64,000 nucleotides of DNA. Origin: Amycolatopsis mediterranei (GTDB lineage Bacteria > Actinomycetota > Actinomycetes > Mycobacteriales > Pseudonocardiaceae). Positions 48,973 through 57,153 of the stretch are shown here, in pieces. The translations under genes were made by a program, and so were the position numbers. The DNA is taken from the NCBI RefSeq assembly GCF_026017845.1, contig NZ_CP100416.1, forward strand, positions 1,329,845 through 1,393,844, written 5' to 3'. The notes under the pieces are model-generated. The model made no database searches. It had not been told where the DNA came from and was given only the letters and a program-made list of their open reading frames with translations. Position 1 is the stretch's first letter, and each line of letters begins with the position of its first letter.

Positions 48973-50495
48973 GCACGCCACGGGTGCCGGTGGTCGTGGT
49001 CGGCGCGGGCCCCACCGGGCTGACCGCGGCGACGCTGCTCGCCCAGTACGGCGTCGAGTGCCTGGTGCTGGACCGGTGGGCGTCGGTCTACCCGCAGCCG
49101 CGCGCGGTGCACCTGGACGACGAGGTCAACCGCATCCTGGCCCGGCTCGGCGTGGCGGAGCAGTTCGCCGCGATCTCGTGGCCGTGCCACGGGCTTCGCC
49201 TGCTCGACCCGGACATGCGGGTGCTCGCGGAGTTCCGCCGCGGCGCGGGCACCGGGCGGCACGGCTACCCCGAGGCGAACATGTTCGACCAGCCGGAGCT
49301 GGAACGGCTGCTGCGCACCAACGTCAAGCGATCCGACAACGTCACGCTGCGCGGCGACACCGAGGTCACCGGCGTCACGCAGAACGGTCCCGGACCCGTG
49401 CGGGTCGACTACACCGACCGGGTCGGCGGCGCGCACGGTTCGGTCCTCGCCGACTACGTCCTCGGCTGCGACGGCGCCAACAGCGTCGTCCGGACCGCGA
49501 TCGGCGCCACCATGCGGGACCTGCGGTTCGAACAGCGGTGGCTGGTCGTCGACGTCGCCACCGACGCCGATCTGGGCGAGTGGGAAGGCGTGCACCAGGT
49601 GTGCGACCCGGACCGCGCCGCCACCTACATGCGCATCGGCCCCGGCCGCTACCGCTGGGAATTCCGGCTCCACGACGGCGAAACCGCCGAGGACTACCGC
49701 GACCTCGCCCGCCTGCACCCGTTGCTGCTGCCGTGGACCGAGCAGACCCCGGCCGAGGCACTGGAGGTCGTCCGGATCGCCGAGTACACCTTCCGGGCCC
49801 GGCTCGCCGACCGCTGGCGCGACCGCCGGATCTTCCTGCTCGGCGACGCCGCCCACCTGACCCCGCCGTTCATCGGCCAGGGCCTGGGCGCCGGCCTGCG
49901 CGACGCGGCCAACCTCGCCTGGAAGCTCGCCGGCGCGCTCGACGGCACCCTCCCGCAGGATGTTCTCGACTCCTACGAAGCCGAACGCAAGCCGCACGCC
50001 CGCGGCCTGATCCGGCTGGCCAAGCTCATCGGCGTGGCGATGACCCGGGGCGGCCGGGCCGGCAACCTCCTGCGCCGGACCGCGCTGCCGCTGCTGGCCC
50101 GGACGCCGAGCCTGGGCCGGATCGTCCTGGACAGCGAAACCCCCGCCCTGTGCCGCTCCGGCCTCGTCGCCCGGCCGCGCCTGCGCCGGACCCTCGCCGG
50201 GCGGCTGTGCCCCAACGCCGTACTGGAGGACGGCCGTCGCCTCGACGAGGTGACCGCGGGCCGGTTCGCCCTCGTCTCGGCGTCACCTGTTCCCGCCGCG
50301 CACCAGGCCGTCGTGGAGCGGCACGGGGGAGTGGGCGTCACCGCGCCCGCCGGCACGGTCCTGCACGACTGGCTGCGCCAGGGCCGGGCGCACGCCGTCA
50401 TCGTCCGGCCCGACGGCACCGTCTTGCGGGCCGGCCGGCACCTGTCCGAACTCTGCGCTTTCCTGCCCCACCTCGACCCGGAGGAGCTGTCGTGA
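48969..50495 (+). CDS. FAD-dependent aromatic hydroxylase (MhpA-like)
   Basis: 508 residues from the GTG at 48969. Motifs of the class A flavoprotein hydroxylases: VVGAGPTGLTAATLLAQYG near residue 10, the DG fingerprint GCDGANSVVRTAIG near 168, and the second FAD motif LLGDAAHLTPPFIGQGLGAGLRDAANL near 290. This fits 3-(3-hydroxyphenyl)propionate hydroxylase-type enzymes, which place a second hydroxyl on a phenol and give the catechol that the dioxygenase then cleaves. It is the last gene of the aromatic operon. Confidence 0.9.
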   Translation: MSTPRVPVVVVGAGPTGLTAATLLAQYGVECLVLDRWASVYPQPRAVHLDDEVNRILARLGVAEQFAAISWPCHGLRLLDPDMRVLAEFRRGAGTGRHGYPEANMFDQPELERLLRTNVKRSDNVTLRGDTEVTGVTQNGPGPVRVDYTDRVGGAHGSVLADYVLGCDGANSVVRTAIGATMRDLRFEQRWLVVDVATDADLGEWEGVHQVCDPDRAATYMRIGPGRYRWEFRLHDGETAEDYRDLARLHPLLLPWTEQTPAEALEVVRIAEYTFRARLADRWRDRRIFLLGDAAHLTPPFIGQGLGAGLRDAANLAWKLAGALDGTLPQDVLDSYEAERKPHARGLIRLAKLIGVAMTRGGRAGNLLRRTALPLLARTPSLGRIVLDSETPALCRSGLVARPRLRRTLAGRLCPNAVLEDGRRLDEVTAGRFALVSASPVPAAHQAVVERHGGVGVTAPAGTVLHDWLRQGRAHAVIVRPDGTVLRAGRHLSELCAFLPHLDPEELS

Positions 50496-50559
50496 TCGAG
50501 ACACCCGACGCCATCGGCGGCGCCAACCCCGCGTCGGCCTTCGCCACCGGGCTCGGCTC

Positions 50560-50700
50560 ACCACCGGGCCGGGTCCCGGTGGCGGCAGTGCGGGTGACGA
50601 GCCGCCCGAAGAGCGGGATGATCAGGAATTCCAGCAGGCCGTAGACGGCGGCGGGAATCGCGATGACCGGATCGGCGAGCACCGCGATCTGGGCGGTTCC
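50560..50700 (-). pseudogene. fragment of a membrane protein on the minus strand
   Basis: The translation VLADPVIAIPAAVYGLLEFL continuing IIPLFGRLVTRTAATG is a convincing membrane helix with a short basic tail, but it is flanked on both sides by low-complexity translation with no start or further helices. I read it as the 3' end of a lost transporter-type gene. The plus strand here encodes only a 50-codon frame (from GTG 50492) with no recognisable content. Identity is unknown. Confidence 0.3.
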
Positions 50701-50746
50701 TCGGCGATCAACGGGATGATTTTCGCCCGCGGCCACCGGTCCGGTC

Positions 50747-50971
50747 GTGACCGGTGGGCCGAGGAAGGCGCCAAAGGCTGCGTGCCGCATCGGAACCGGC
50801 GCCATGGCCGTGGTCGACCCCGAACTGCGCGTCCACGGCATCCTCGGGCTGCGGGTCGCCGACGCCTCGGTGATGCCGTCGATCGTGTCCGCGAACACCA
50901 ACGCCACCGTCTATGCCATCGCCGAGCGGGCGTCGGAACTGATCCAGGCGGCCTATCGCAGCGGGCCGTAG
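50747..50971 (+). pseudogene. 3' end of a GMC oxidoreductase gene
   Basis: Reads [20 protein letters not shown] and then [20 protein letters not shown], the C-terminal flavin-binding signature of glucose-methanol-choline oxidoreductases (CRMGxxxxxVVDPxLRVxGxxxLRVxDASVMPxxxxxNTxAPxxAIAE). No other part of the roughly 550-residue enzyme is found upstream. The catalytic His region is absent apart from the Asn in SANTN. It is a relic next to the intact hydroxylase gene. Confidence 0.75.
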
Positions 50972-51124
50972 GCGCCCGTACCGGATCGGCCCAGTCGCGA
51001 CGGGCGCTGCTCTTCGTCCGGCTTCGGCCTGTTCGCGGCGGTCGTCCCGACTGTCGGCGCCGCTTTCGCAAGGAAGTTCTGCCTGGAGGTACACGGATCG
51101 TGCGCGGCGGCAGTCTTCCTGGTG

Positions 51125-51625
51125 ATGGCTGACTACGAGGACTTCGCCCGGGCGCACCTGCCGCGGTTGCTGCGGTACGCGACGATGCTGACCGGGGAGC
51201 GGGAGCAGGCCGCTGACCTGGTGCAGGACGTGCTGGTCAAGGCGTACCGACGGTGGTCGCGGATCAGCGACGCCGAGCACCCCGACCGGTACGTCCTGCG
51301 GATGGTGACCAACGACTACCTGTCCTGGCGGCGCAGCCGTTCGGCGCGGCTGATCGCTGTGGGCGATCCGCCGGAGCAGGCGCGGCCGGACGACTTCGTA
51401 TCGGACCACGCGGCACGCGAGGACATGTGGCAGCGCCTGGCGCGGTTGCCCCGGCGCCAGCGCGCGGTCGTGGTGCTCCGGTACTACGAGCAGCTCGCCG
51501 ACGCCGACATCGCCGACCTGCTCGGCTGCGCCCAGGCCACCGTGCGGGCCCACGCCCGCAAAGCCCTGACGACCCTGCGACACGGCCTGAGCATCGACCG
51601 GATGGCTCAGGCCAAGGAGAGCTGA
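51125..51625 (+). CDS. RNA polymerase sigma factor, SigE family (ECF)
   Basis: 166 residues. Region 2: FARAHLPRLLRYATMLTGEREQAADLVQDVLVKAYRRW near the N-terminus. Region 4: LPRRQRAVVVLRYYEQLADADIADLLGCAQATVRAHARKALTTL near 110-150. This is the SigE-family subgroup common in actinobacteria, which carries a WRR-type linker (DYLSWRRSRSARLI). The start is ATG 51125 (GTG at 51122 is adjacent). No strong ribosome site is visible. The stop overlaps the next gene as TGATG, so its partner is made with it. Confidence 0.9.
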   Translation: MADYEDFARAHLPRLLRYATMLTGEREQAADLVQDVLVKAYRRWSRISDAEHPDRYVLRMVTNDYLSWRRSRSARLIAVGDPPEQARPDDFVSDHAAREDMWQRLARLPRRQRAVVVLRYYEQLADADIADLLGCAQATVRAHARKALTTLRHGLSIDRMAQAKES

Positions 51626-52668
51626 TGGACATCGAGAACCTGATCAAAGACACTTTCACCGCCCACGAACCCGACGCCCCCGACAGCGGCCAGGTGCTGG
51701 CGGCCACGCGTCAGCGCCTCGACCGCAGGCCCGCCGTGGTGAGCCGGCCGCTCGCGGTGGCCGCCGGAGTGGTCCTGCTCGTCCTGGCCGCGGGCACCGT
51801 CGCCGCGCTGAACCGGCCCGCGCCCGACAACCAGGTGGCCACGGGCGCCGGCCAGGCCGGCGCTCCGGCCGCCGTCGAGGCACCGGCCAAGGCGGCCATC
51901 GCGGAGCTGACCATGCCCTACTCGCTCGGCTGGCTGCCGCCGGGCCAGGCCGACTACCTCGCGCGCCGGATCAACACCGGTAGCAGCGCGGCCAACCACG
52001 ACAAGCCGGTGTACGGCGGCGAGTACATGCTGACCGTCACGTCCGGGCGTCAGGTCCTGCTCGTGGACGTGCAGGAAATGCGCATGATGCCGGTCGAGCA
52101 TGCCGCCTTCAAGTCCGGTCCGGGCCGGCCCGTCACCATCGGCGGCCGGGCCGGCGTCGAGAGCTCGCACTCCGACGGCCCCGGCGGTTACGAGGTTTAC
52201 CTGACCCACCCCGAAGGCGGCTCGCTGTACGTCAACGTGGCCGCGCAGCCGGGCAGCACGGCCACGGCGCAGCAACTGACCGACGCGGGCCGCCGCGTCG
52301 CGGAGAACGTCACCTTCCCGGGCAAGACCACCGTCACCCCGGCGTTCGGCCTCGGCAAGCTACCCGACGGCCTGCGGATGTGCACGTTCGACGTCGAGAA
52401 GAGCGGCCCGAGCGGTCCGCGCACGGGCTACTCGGTGGGCACGTGCAGCACCCTGCCCGCGATCCAGGTGCACATCGGCGAGGCCGTCCAGGTGAGCGGC
52501 ACGGCGGGGCAACCGGTCCAGGGGCACGCGACGCGCTACGTGGACGAGAACGGTTACCGCACGCTGTGGATCCTCAACGCCGTCCACGACGCACCGATCG
52601 CCGTCGCGGGTCACAACGCGCAGGCGGAGCTCTACGCCATCGCCGAGCGCCTCGTCCTGCCCCGCTGA
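51625..52668 (+). CDS. single-pass membrane protein coupled to the sigma factor, possible anti-sigma
   Basis: 347 residues. A short cytosolic part of about 43 residues precedes one membrane helix (PLAVAAGVVLLVLAAGTVAAL), and the rest is an extracytoplasmic domain with Cys pair (MCTFDVE and GTCSTLP). There is no ZAS His-Cys motif, so it is not a classical zinc anti-sigma factor. The cytosolic tail is only large enough for a short sigma-binding helix. Coupling through TGATG to the ECF sigma gene strongly suggests a regulator or sensor of that sigma. Confidence 0.78.
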   Translation: MDIENLIKDTFTAHEPDAPDSGQVLAATRQRLDRRPAVVSRPLAVAAGVVLLVLAAGTVAALNRPAPDNQVATGAGQAGAPAAVEAPAKAAIAELTMPYSLGWLPPGQADYLARRINTGSSAANHDKPVYGGEYMLTVTSGRQVLLVDVQEMRMMPVEHAAFKSGPGRPVTIGGRAGVESSHSDGPGGYEVYLTHPEGGSLYVNVAAQPGSTATAQQLTDAGRRVAENVTFPGKTTVTPAFGLGKLPDGLRMCTFDVEKSGPSGPRTGYSVGTCSTLPAIQVHIGEAVQVSGTAGQPVQGHATRYVDENGYRTLWILNAVHDAPIAVAGHNAQAELYAIAERLVLPR

Positions 52669-52672
52669 GGTC

Positions 52673-52711
52673 CCGCGGGTCCTCTTCGGACAGACCGAAG
52701 AGGACCCGCGG
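52673..52711. terminator. strong hairpin terminator, 17-base stem
   Basis: The left arm 52673-52689 and right arm 52695-52711 are perfectly complementary over 17 bases, with loop ACAGA. It starts 5 bases after the stop of the sigma-operon membrane gene and lies before the convergent amidohydrolase gene, so it probably ends transcripts from both directions. Confidence 0.8.
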
Positions 52712-52776
52712 CCGGGACACCGCTCCCCACCGGGGCGCACGGCAGGCCGTGCAGCGGGCGCGGAAGCCGGTGGCTG

Positions 52777-53994
52777 TTACGCATTCTCCAGCCGGCTGCC
52801 GCGCCGCCAGATGGCTCGGGTGTCGAGCGTGTCGCCGATGTCCTTCGTGGGGTCACCGTCGACGAGCAGCAGGTCGGCGCGGAGTCCTTCGGCGATGCGG
52901 CCCCGGTCACCGAGGCCGAAGCGGCGGGCCGTGGTTGCCGTCGCGGCGCGCAGTGCTTGGGCCGGGGTCAGGCCGGCGGCCACGAGGTATTGCAGCTCGT
53001 GGTGCAGGCTGGCTCCGTGGGCCAGGCCGCCGAAGAAGGTTTCGGCCATGGAGGCGTCGGTGCCGGCCAGCAGGTCCACGCCCGCTGCGGCCAAGGCCCC
53101 GACGGTTTCCAGGACGTCCTCGAGCTTGCCCTGGGGGTAGCGGTTGTAGCTCGACCGCAGGGTCTCTTCCCACTTGTCGTCGAGGCGGCGGGCGACCCGG
53201 GGATCGTCGGCCAGTGCGCTGCCGGTGATGCCCATCATCGACGCGTCGAGGCTGATGCACGGCACGACGAACATCCCCGACTCGACGATCAAATCCACGA
53301 TTTCCCTGGTGTGCGGGCGGTCCATGAACACGTGCACGACGCCGTCGATCCCGGCTTCGGCGGCCATGCGGGTGGCGTCGAGGGTCAGGGTGTGCGCGAC
53401 GGTGAGGGCGCCGTACTTCTTGGCCTCGGCGACGCCTGCCGTGAGCGTGGCCTGGTCGAGCATCGGCAGCCCGGGGTGTCCTTCGACGCTGCCGTCGTCG
53501 ACCATGAACTTGATGTAGTCGGAGCCGCGCGCCAGGAGCTGCGGGATGTACGCGGCCGCCTGTTCCGGGGTGGTGGAGAACGGCATCAGCGGCATCACCG
53601 GCGGCAGGTCGCCGCCCGGCCGGAACCCTTCGGGCATGAGCTCGCTGGGGTGACCGCCGGGTGGGGTGATGCCGAAGCCGGCCGACCGGACGTCGGCGAC
53701 GGTGTCGTCTTCGGTGATGTGCGCGCGGTTCTCGCGGGTGTTCAGGCCTTGCATCTCCAGTTCGGTGGTGACGCCGAACCGCAGGGCCAGTGCGAGGGAG
53801 CCGGGGCTGGAGTGGACGTGCGCGTCGATCAGCCCGGGCAACAGGGTCGCGCCCCGGCCGTCGACGACCTCGGCGCCATCGGGTACCTCGCCGCCGACCT
53901 GGCGGATCGTCCGGCCGTCGAGGACGACGGTCTGCACCCCCAGCGTCTTCTCCCCGTCGAACACCCGGGCACCGGTGATGGCAGTGGTGGCCAT
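52777..53994 (-). CDS. metal-dependent amidohydrolase, imidazolonepropionase-like
   Basis: 405 residues. All metal residues of the amidohydrolase superfamily are visible: HVH in GLIDAHVHSSPG near 58-60, Lys in DYIKFMVDDGS near 156, His in LTVAHT near 194, His in GVVHVFMD near 215 and Asp in LLAGTDASM near 310. The C-terminal strand AEGLRADLLLVDGDP is also typical. It hydrolyses amide, lactone or cyclic-urea bonds in small molecules. It is divergent from the MarR gene at 54086. No signal peptide. Confidence 0.9.
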   Translation of the reverse strand: MATTAITGARVFDGEKTLGVQTVVLDGRTIRQVGGEVPDGAEVVDGRGATLLPGLIDAHVHSSPGSLALALRFGVTTELEMQGLNTRENRAHITEDDTVADVRSAGFGITPPGGHPSELMPEGFRPGGDLPPVMPLMPFSTTPEQAAAYIPQLLARGSDYIKFMVDDGSVEGHPGLPMLDQATLTAGVAEAKKYGALTVAHTLTLDATRMAAEAGIDGVVHVFMDRPHTREIVDLIVESGMFVVPCISLDASMMGITGSALADDPRVARRLDDKWEETLRSSYNRYPQGKLEDVLETVGALAAAGVDLLAGTDASMAETFFGGLAHGASLHHELQYLVAAGLTPAQALRAATATTARRFGLGDRGRIAEGLRADLLLVDGDPTKDIGDTLDTRAIWRRGSRLENA

Positions 53995-54022
53995 GGCGGC
54001 CTCGCTTTCTCGCTCGCAGTTA

Positions 54023-54058
54023 CATACCTGATGCTATGCAGTTTCGGACTGGTATGCA
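54023..54058. promoter_or_regulatory. candidate MarR operator between divergent genes
   Basis: CATACC (54023-54028) and GGTATG (54051-54056) are inverted arms; TATGCA occurs twice (54035-54040 and 54053-54058). The gap between the amidohydrolase and MarR starts is only about 90 bases. Weak evidence beyond position. Confidence 0.35.
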
Positions 54059-54085
54059 AATGCGCGGGGTACTACGATCCGGAAG

Positions 54086-54529
54086 ATGACCGACGTGGAC
54101 TCCCTGCTGGACCAGATCGGTCCGGCGCTGTCACGGCTGCGCCGGCGCATCCCGGCGTCGAGCCGAGACGTGTCCCGCAACCTGGTGCTGAACGTGATCG
54201 CCGACGTTCCGGGGGAGATGACGGTCGGCGGGCTCGCCGCGGAGATGGGCGTCGCGCAGCCGGTGGCCAGCCGGATGGTCGCGGCCTGCATCGCCGACGG
54301 CCTGTTGCGGCGGGCGGCTTCCCAGGCCGACGGCCGCCGGACGGTGCTCGAGCTCACCGAACAGGGCGAGGCCGAGCGAACCCGGTTCGCCGCCGAGCAG
54401 CGCGCGGCGTTCGAGGAGATCACAGCCGGATGGTCGCCGGAGGAACGCACCCAGTTCGCGCGGCTCCTCGTCCGCTACACCACCGACGCCGGCGCTTGGT
54501 CCCGCCGCCGGGCGGAGAAAGAGCGGTGA
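54086..54529 (+). CDS. MarR-family regulator
   Basis: 147 residues. Winged helix: LVLNVIADVPGEMTVGGLAAEMGVAQPVASRMVAACIADGLLRRAASQADGRRTVLELTEQG near residues 30-95 carries both the recognition helix and the wing with DGRR. Helical ends for dimerisation are present. It is divergent from the amidohydrolase and probably controls it in response to a small molecule. Confidence 0.9.
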   Translation: MTDVDSLLDQIGPALSRLRRRIPASSRDVSRNLVLNVIADVPGEMTVGGLAAEMGVAQPVASRMVAACIADGLLRRAASQADGRRTVLELTEQGEAERTRFAAEQRAAFEEITAGWSPEERTQFARLLVRYTTDAGAWSRRRAEKER

Positions 54530-54554
54530 GGGGCCGGCCGGCTGACCGCCGGTT

Positions 54555-55562
54555 CTAGAACGGTGCCCACGGGTCGATGGGTACCACGTCGGTGATCCGG
54601 CCGGTGTCGTCGAGCAGGCAGCCCATGCGTTTGGCGGCGTGGAGCGCGACAGCGCGGTCGGTGAGGGTGAGCGCGGGGAGTTTTCCGGCGAGTTCCGCTT
54701 CCAGGCGTTGGATGTCGCCGAGGGAGCGCAGCCACAGGGTCATCACGAGGTTGTCCGCTCCGGTGGTGGCCGCGCACAGGCGGACTTCCGGCAGCTCGGT
54801 CAACGCGGTGGCGGTCCGGTGCAGTTCGGCGGGTGGTACCCGGGCCCAGAACGTCGCGGCGACGGGCCAGCCGGTGATGGGCTGGGCGACCTCGCAGCGC
54901 AGCGACAGCAGGCCACCGTCGATCATTTCGTTGAGCCACCGGCGGACGGTGGACCCGCTTTTCGCCGTGCGCGCCGCGATGTCGGCCGCCGGGCTCCGGC
55001 CGTCCTCGAGGGCGCGGAGCACGGCCCGGTAGTGGTCCTTCCAGACGGGCCGGTTGCCGGTGGCCGGGGGGACGTACCCCCGCCGCTGCGGCGAGAGAGC
55101 GTCAAGCCGCCAGTGGTTGCCCTCGCCGTAGACGGTGGTGATCGCGTGCGTCCGCGTTCCGCGCAGGCCGGAGAGTTGCTGCAGCTTCTCGAGAACGAGC
55201 CGCGACAGCGTCGCCAGATCGGGGGTCAGCACGGTCAGGAACAGGTCCCGGCCGCTGCTGACGATCGAGATCGAGGCGATCTGCGGGACCCGGGACAGCA
55301 CCGCCACCGCCTCCGCCCGGGCCGTCGGCTGGAGATCCACTTCGATGAACGCGTTGCAGTGGTCCTGCGCCCACAGCCGGACGTCGGGATAGGCGGTGAC
55401 CCGGGCGGATCCGGCCTCGGCAAGCCGCTGCCAGCGCCGCGTCGCGGTGACGGAGTCGACGCCGATCAGCCTGCCGATCTCGTGCCAGGTCGCGCGGGGT
55501 GCCGCCTGCAGCGCCTGCACGAGCCTGAGATCCGTCTCGTCGGGTATGAGCACATCCTGCAT
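54555..55562 (-). CDS. Lrp/AsnC-family regulator with two modules
   Basis: 335 residues, about twice the usual 150. The N-terminal half has LRLVQALQAAPRATWHEIGRLIGVDSVTATRRWQRLAEAG followed by an AsnC-type effector domain (NAFIEVDLQPTA, IASISIVSSGRDLFLTVLT). The second half repeats the pattern with ADIAARTAKSGSTVRRWLNEMIDGGLLSLRCEVA and VRLCAATTGADNLVMTLWLRSL. Such double AsnC proteins act like an internal dimer. It is divergent from the M20 gene at 55664, its likely target. Confidence 0.88.
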   Translation of the reverse strand: MQDVLIPDETDLRLVQALQAAPRATWHEIGRLIGVDSVTATRRWQRLAEAGSARVTAYPDVRLWAQDHCNAFIEVDLQPTARAEAVAVLSRVPQIASISIVSSGRDLFLTVLTPDLATLSRLVLEKLQQLSGLRGTRTHAITTVYGEGNHWRLDALSPQRRGYVPPATGNRPVWKDHYRAVLRALEDGRSPAADIAARTAKSGSTVRRWLNEMIDGGLLSLRCEVAQPITGWPVAATFWARVPPAELHRTATALTELPEVRLCAATTGADNLVMTLWLRSLGDIQRLEAELAGKLPALTLTDRAVALHAAKRMGCLLDDTGRITDVVPIDPWAPF

Positions 55563-55663
55563 CCCGGACCATCCAGATGAGCGAAATCATGAGTTTGGCG
55601 CACAGCGTCGCACCGGGCGCGATTCTCGGCAAGGAGCCCACCGACCCCCCGAGGAGACCCCCG

Positions 55664-56845
55664 ATGTCTGTCCACGAGGACGCCACCGCGATCCACGACG
55701 ACATGATCCGGCTGCGCCGCCGGCTGCACGCCGAACCCGAGATCGGCCTGGACCTGCCGCGGACCCAGGACAGCGTGCTCACCGCACTCGACGGGCTGCC
55801 GCTGGAGGTGTCCCTCGGGGAACGGCTGAGCTCCGTGACCGCCGTGCTGCGGGCGAACCGGCCGGGGCCGGTCGTCCTGCTGCGCGCGGACATGGACGCC
55901 CTGCCCGTGCAAGAACGCACCGGACTCGACTACGCGTCCCGCGTGGAGGGTGTCATGCACGCCTGCGGGCACGATCTGCACACCGCCATGCTGGTCGGGG
56001 CCGCGCACGTGCTCGCCGCGAGACGGGACGCGTTGCCCGGAGACGTGATCTTCATGTTCCAGCCCGGCGAAGAGGGCTGGGACGGCTCGGCCGCGATGAT
56101 CGCCGAGGGTGTGCTGGACGCCGCGGGCCAGCGACCGGACGCGGCTTATGCGCTGCACGTGTTCGCTTCCGCTGTGCCGCAAGGGGTGTTCACGGCCCGC
56201 CCGGGCACGACGATGGCGGCCTCCGACGGACTCGAAGTCACCGTCGTCGGCTCCGGCGGGCACGGCGCCCGGCCGCATCGCGCGCACGACCCGATCCCGG
56301 TGGTGTGCGAGATCGTCACGGCACTGCAAACCCTGGTCACCCGCCAGTCCGACATCTTCGACCCGGTGGTGCTGACCGTGGGCTCACTGCACGCCGGAAC
56401 GCGACGCAACGTCATCCCGGACACGGCGAGGTTCGAAGCGACCCTGCGCACGTTTTCCGCGCCCGCCAAAGCCCGGATCAAGGACGCGGCCATCATCTTG
56501 GCCGAGTCGATCGCGCGGGCCCACGGTCTGCGAGCCGAGGTGACCTACGTCGACGGATATCCCATGACCGTCAACGACCCGCAGGAGACGGCGTTCGTCG
56601 CCGGCACCGTCGGCGAAGTCCTCGGCGAGCACCGCTTCCACCCGCTGGCCGCCCCGCTGCCGGGCGGCGAGGACTTTTCCCGGGTCCTGCAACGGATCCC
56701 CGGAGCCTTCGTCCTGCTCGGCGCGGGCGTCGGCACCGCGGACAACCACTCGCCGCTGGCCGAGTTCGACGACTCGGTCCTGCCGGACGGCGCCGCCGTC
56801 CTCGCCGAACTGGCCCTGCGCCGGGGACGGGGCGTGCCGGCGTGA
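55664..56845 (+). CDS. M20D-type amidohydrolase/peptidase
   Basis: 393 residues from ATG 55664, chosen because GAGGAG lies 8 bases upstream; an in-frame ATG at 55577 would add 29 unlike residues. M20 metal and dimer motifs: LLRADMDALPVQE near 75, MHACGHDLHTAMLVG near 104, MFQPGEEGWDGSAAMIAEG near 135, and the C-terminal GGEDFSRVL near 340. This is the IAA-amino acid or hippurate hydrolase group. It probably cleaves N-acyl amino acids. A small membrane protein gene overlaps its stop. Confidence 0.9.
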   Translation: MSVHEDATAIHDDMIRLRRRLHAEPEIGLDLPRTQDSVLTALDGLPLEVSLGERLSSVTAVLRANRPGPVVLLRADMDALPVQERTGLDYASRVEGVMHACGHDLHTAMLVGAAHVLAARRDALPGDVIFMFQPGEEGWDGSAAMIAEGVLDAAGQRPDAAYALHVFASAVPQGVFTARPGTTMAASDGLEVTVVGSGGHGARPHRAHDPIPVVCEIVTALQTLVTRQSDIFDPVVLTVGSLHAGTRRNVIPDTARFEATLRTFSAPAKARIKDAAIILAESIARAHGLRAEVTYVDGYPMTVNDPQETAFVAGTVGEVLGEHRFHPLAAPLPGGEDFSRVLQRIPGAFVLLGAGVGTADNHSPLAEFDDSVLPDGAAVLAELALRRGRGVPA

Positions 56846-57024
56846 TCGTCCTCGTGCTGTTGCTGGCCGGCTGTACCGCCCTGATGGTCACCGGCATCGT
56901 CCAACACCAGCCCGCGACGGCGATCTTGGGTGGCGCCCTGCTCGCCTTCCTCTTGTGGGGCCTGATCACCGGCGGGCCCGGTGATGACGACTACTGGGGC
57001 GACGCCGGCGACGGGGACGCCTAG
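56842..57024 (+). CDS. 60-residue membrane protein coupled to the M20 gene
   Basis: The GTG at 56842 overlaps the M20 stop as GTGA. Two hydrophobic segments, VIVLVLLLAGCTALMVTGIV and ATAILGGALLAFLLWGLITG, are separated by a short polar turn, and the tail is strongly acidic (GDDDYWGDAGDGDA). The Cys in LLAGC looks like a lipobox but lies only 11 residues from the start. I recognise no family. Confidence 0.7.
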   Translation: MIVLVLLLAGCTALMVTGIVQHQPATAILGGALLAFLLWGLITGGPGDDDYWGDAGDGDA

Positions 57025-57070
57025 GCACCAGGTGACACCCCCGCTTCTCGTAGTCCGAGCTCGACGGCAG

Positions 57071-57107
57071 GTACATTGACAGGGTACAGATGGACTGTCT
57101 AACGTAC
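57071..57107. promoter_or_regulatory. promoter with inverted repeat before the CocE operon
   Basis: GTACATTGACAG (57071-57082) and CTGTCTAACGTAC (57095-57107) are near-perfect inverted arms. TTGACA (57076-57081) inside the left arm and TCTAAC (57098-57103) inside the right arm look like -35 and -10 boxes with a 16-base spacer. A repressor on the repeat would cover the promoter. The TetR gene at 62005 is the obvious candidate. Confidence 0.6.
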
Positions 57108-57153
57108 CGTCTCGATCCGAACGATCCGCAGCAGCTCACCGAGGAGCGTCGAA

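Noticed and set aside
53829..54059. Possible longer start of the amidohydrolase extending into the MarR promoter
   Set aside because: The extension is in a different frame. The ATG at 53994 begins the conserved ITGARVFDG strand.
56842..57024. Reading the 60-residue protein as a lipoprotein because of LLAGC
   Set aside because: The signal would be only 10 residues long without basic residues, and the segment continues as a normal membrane helix.
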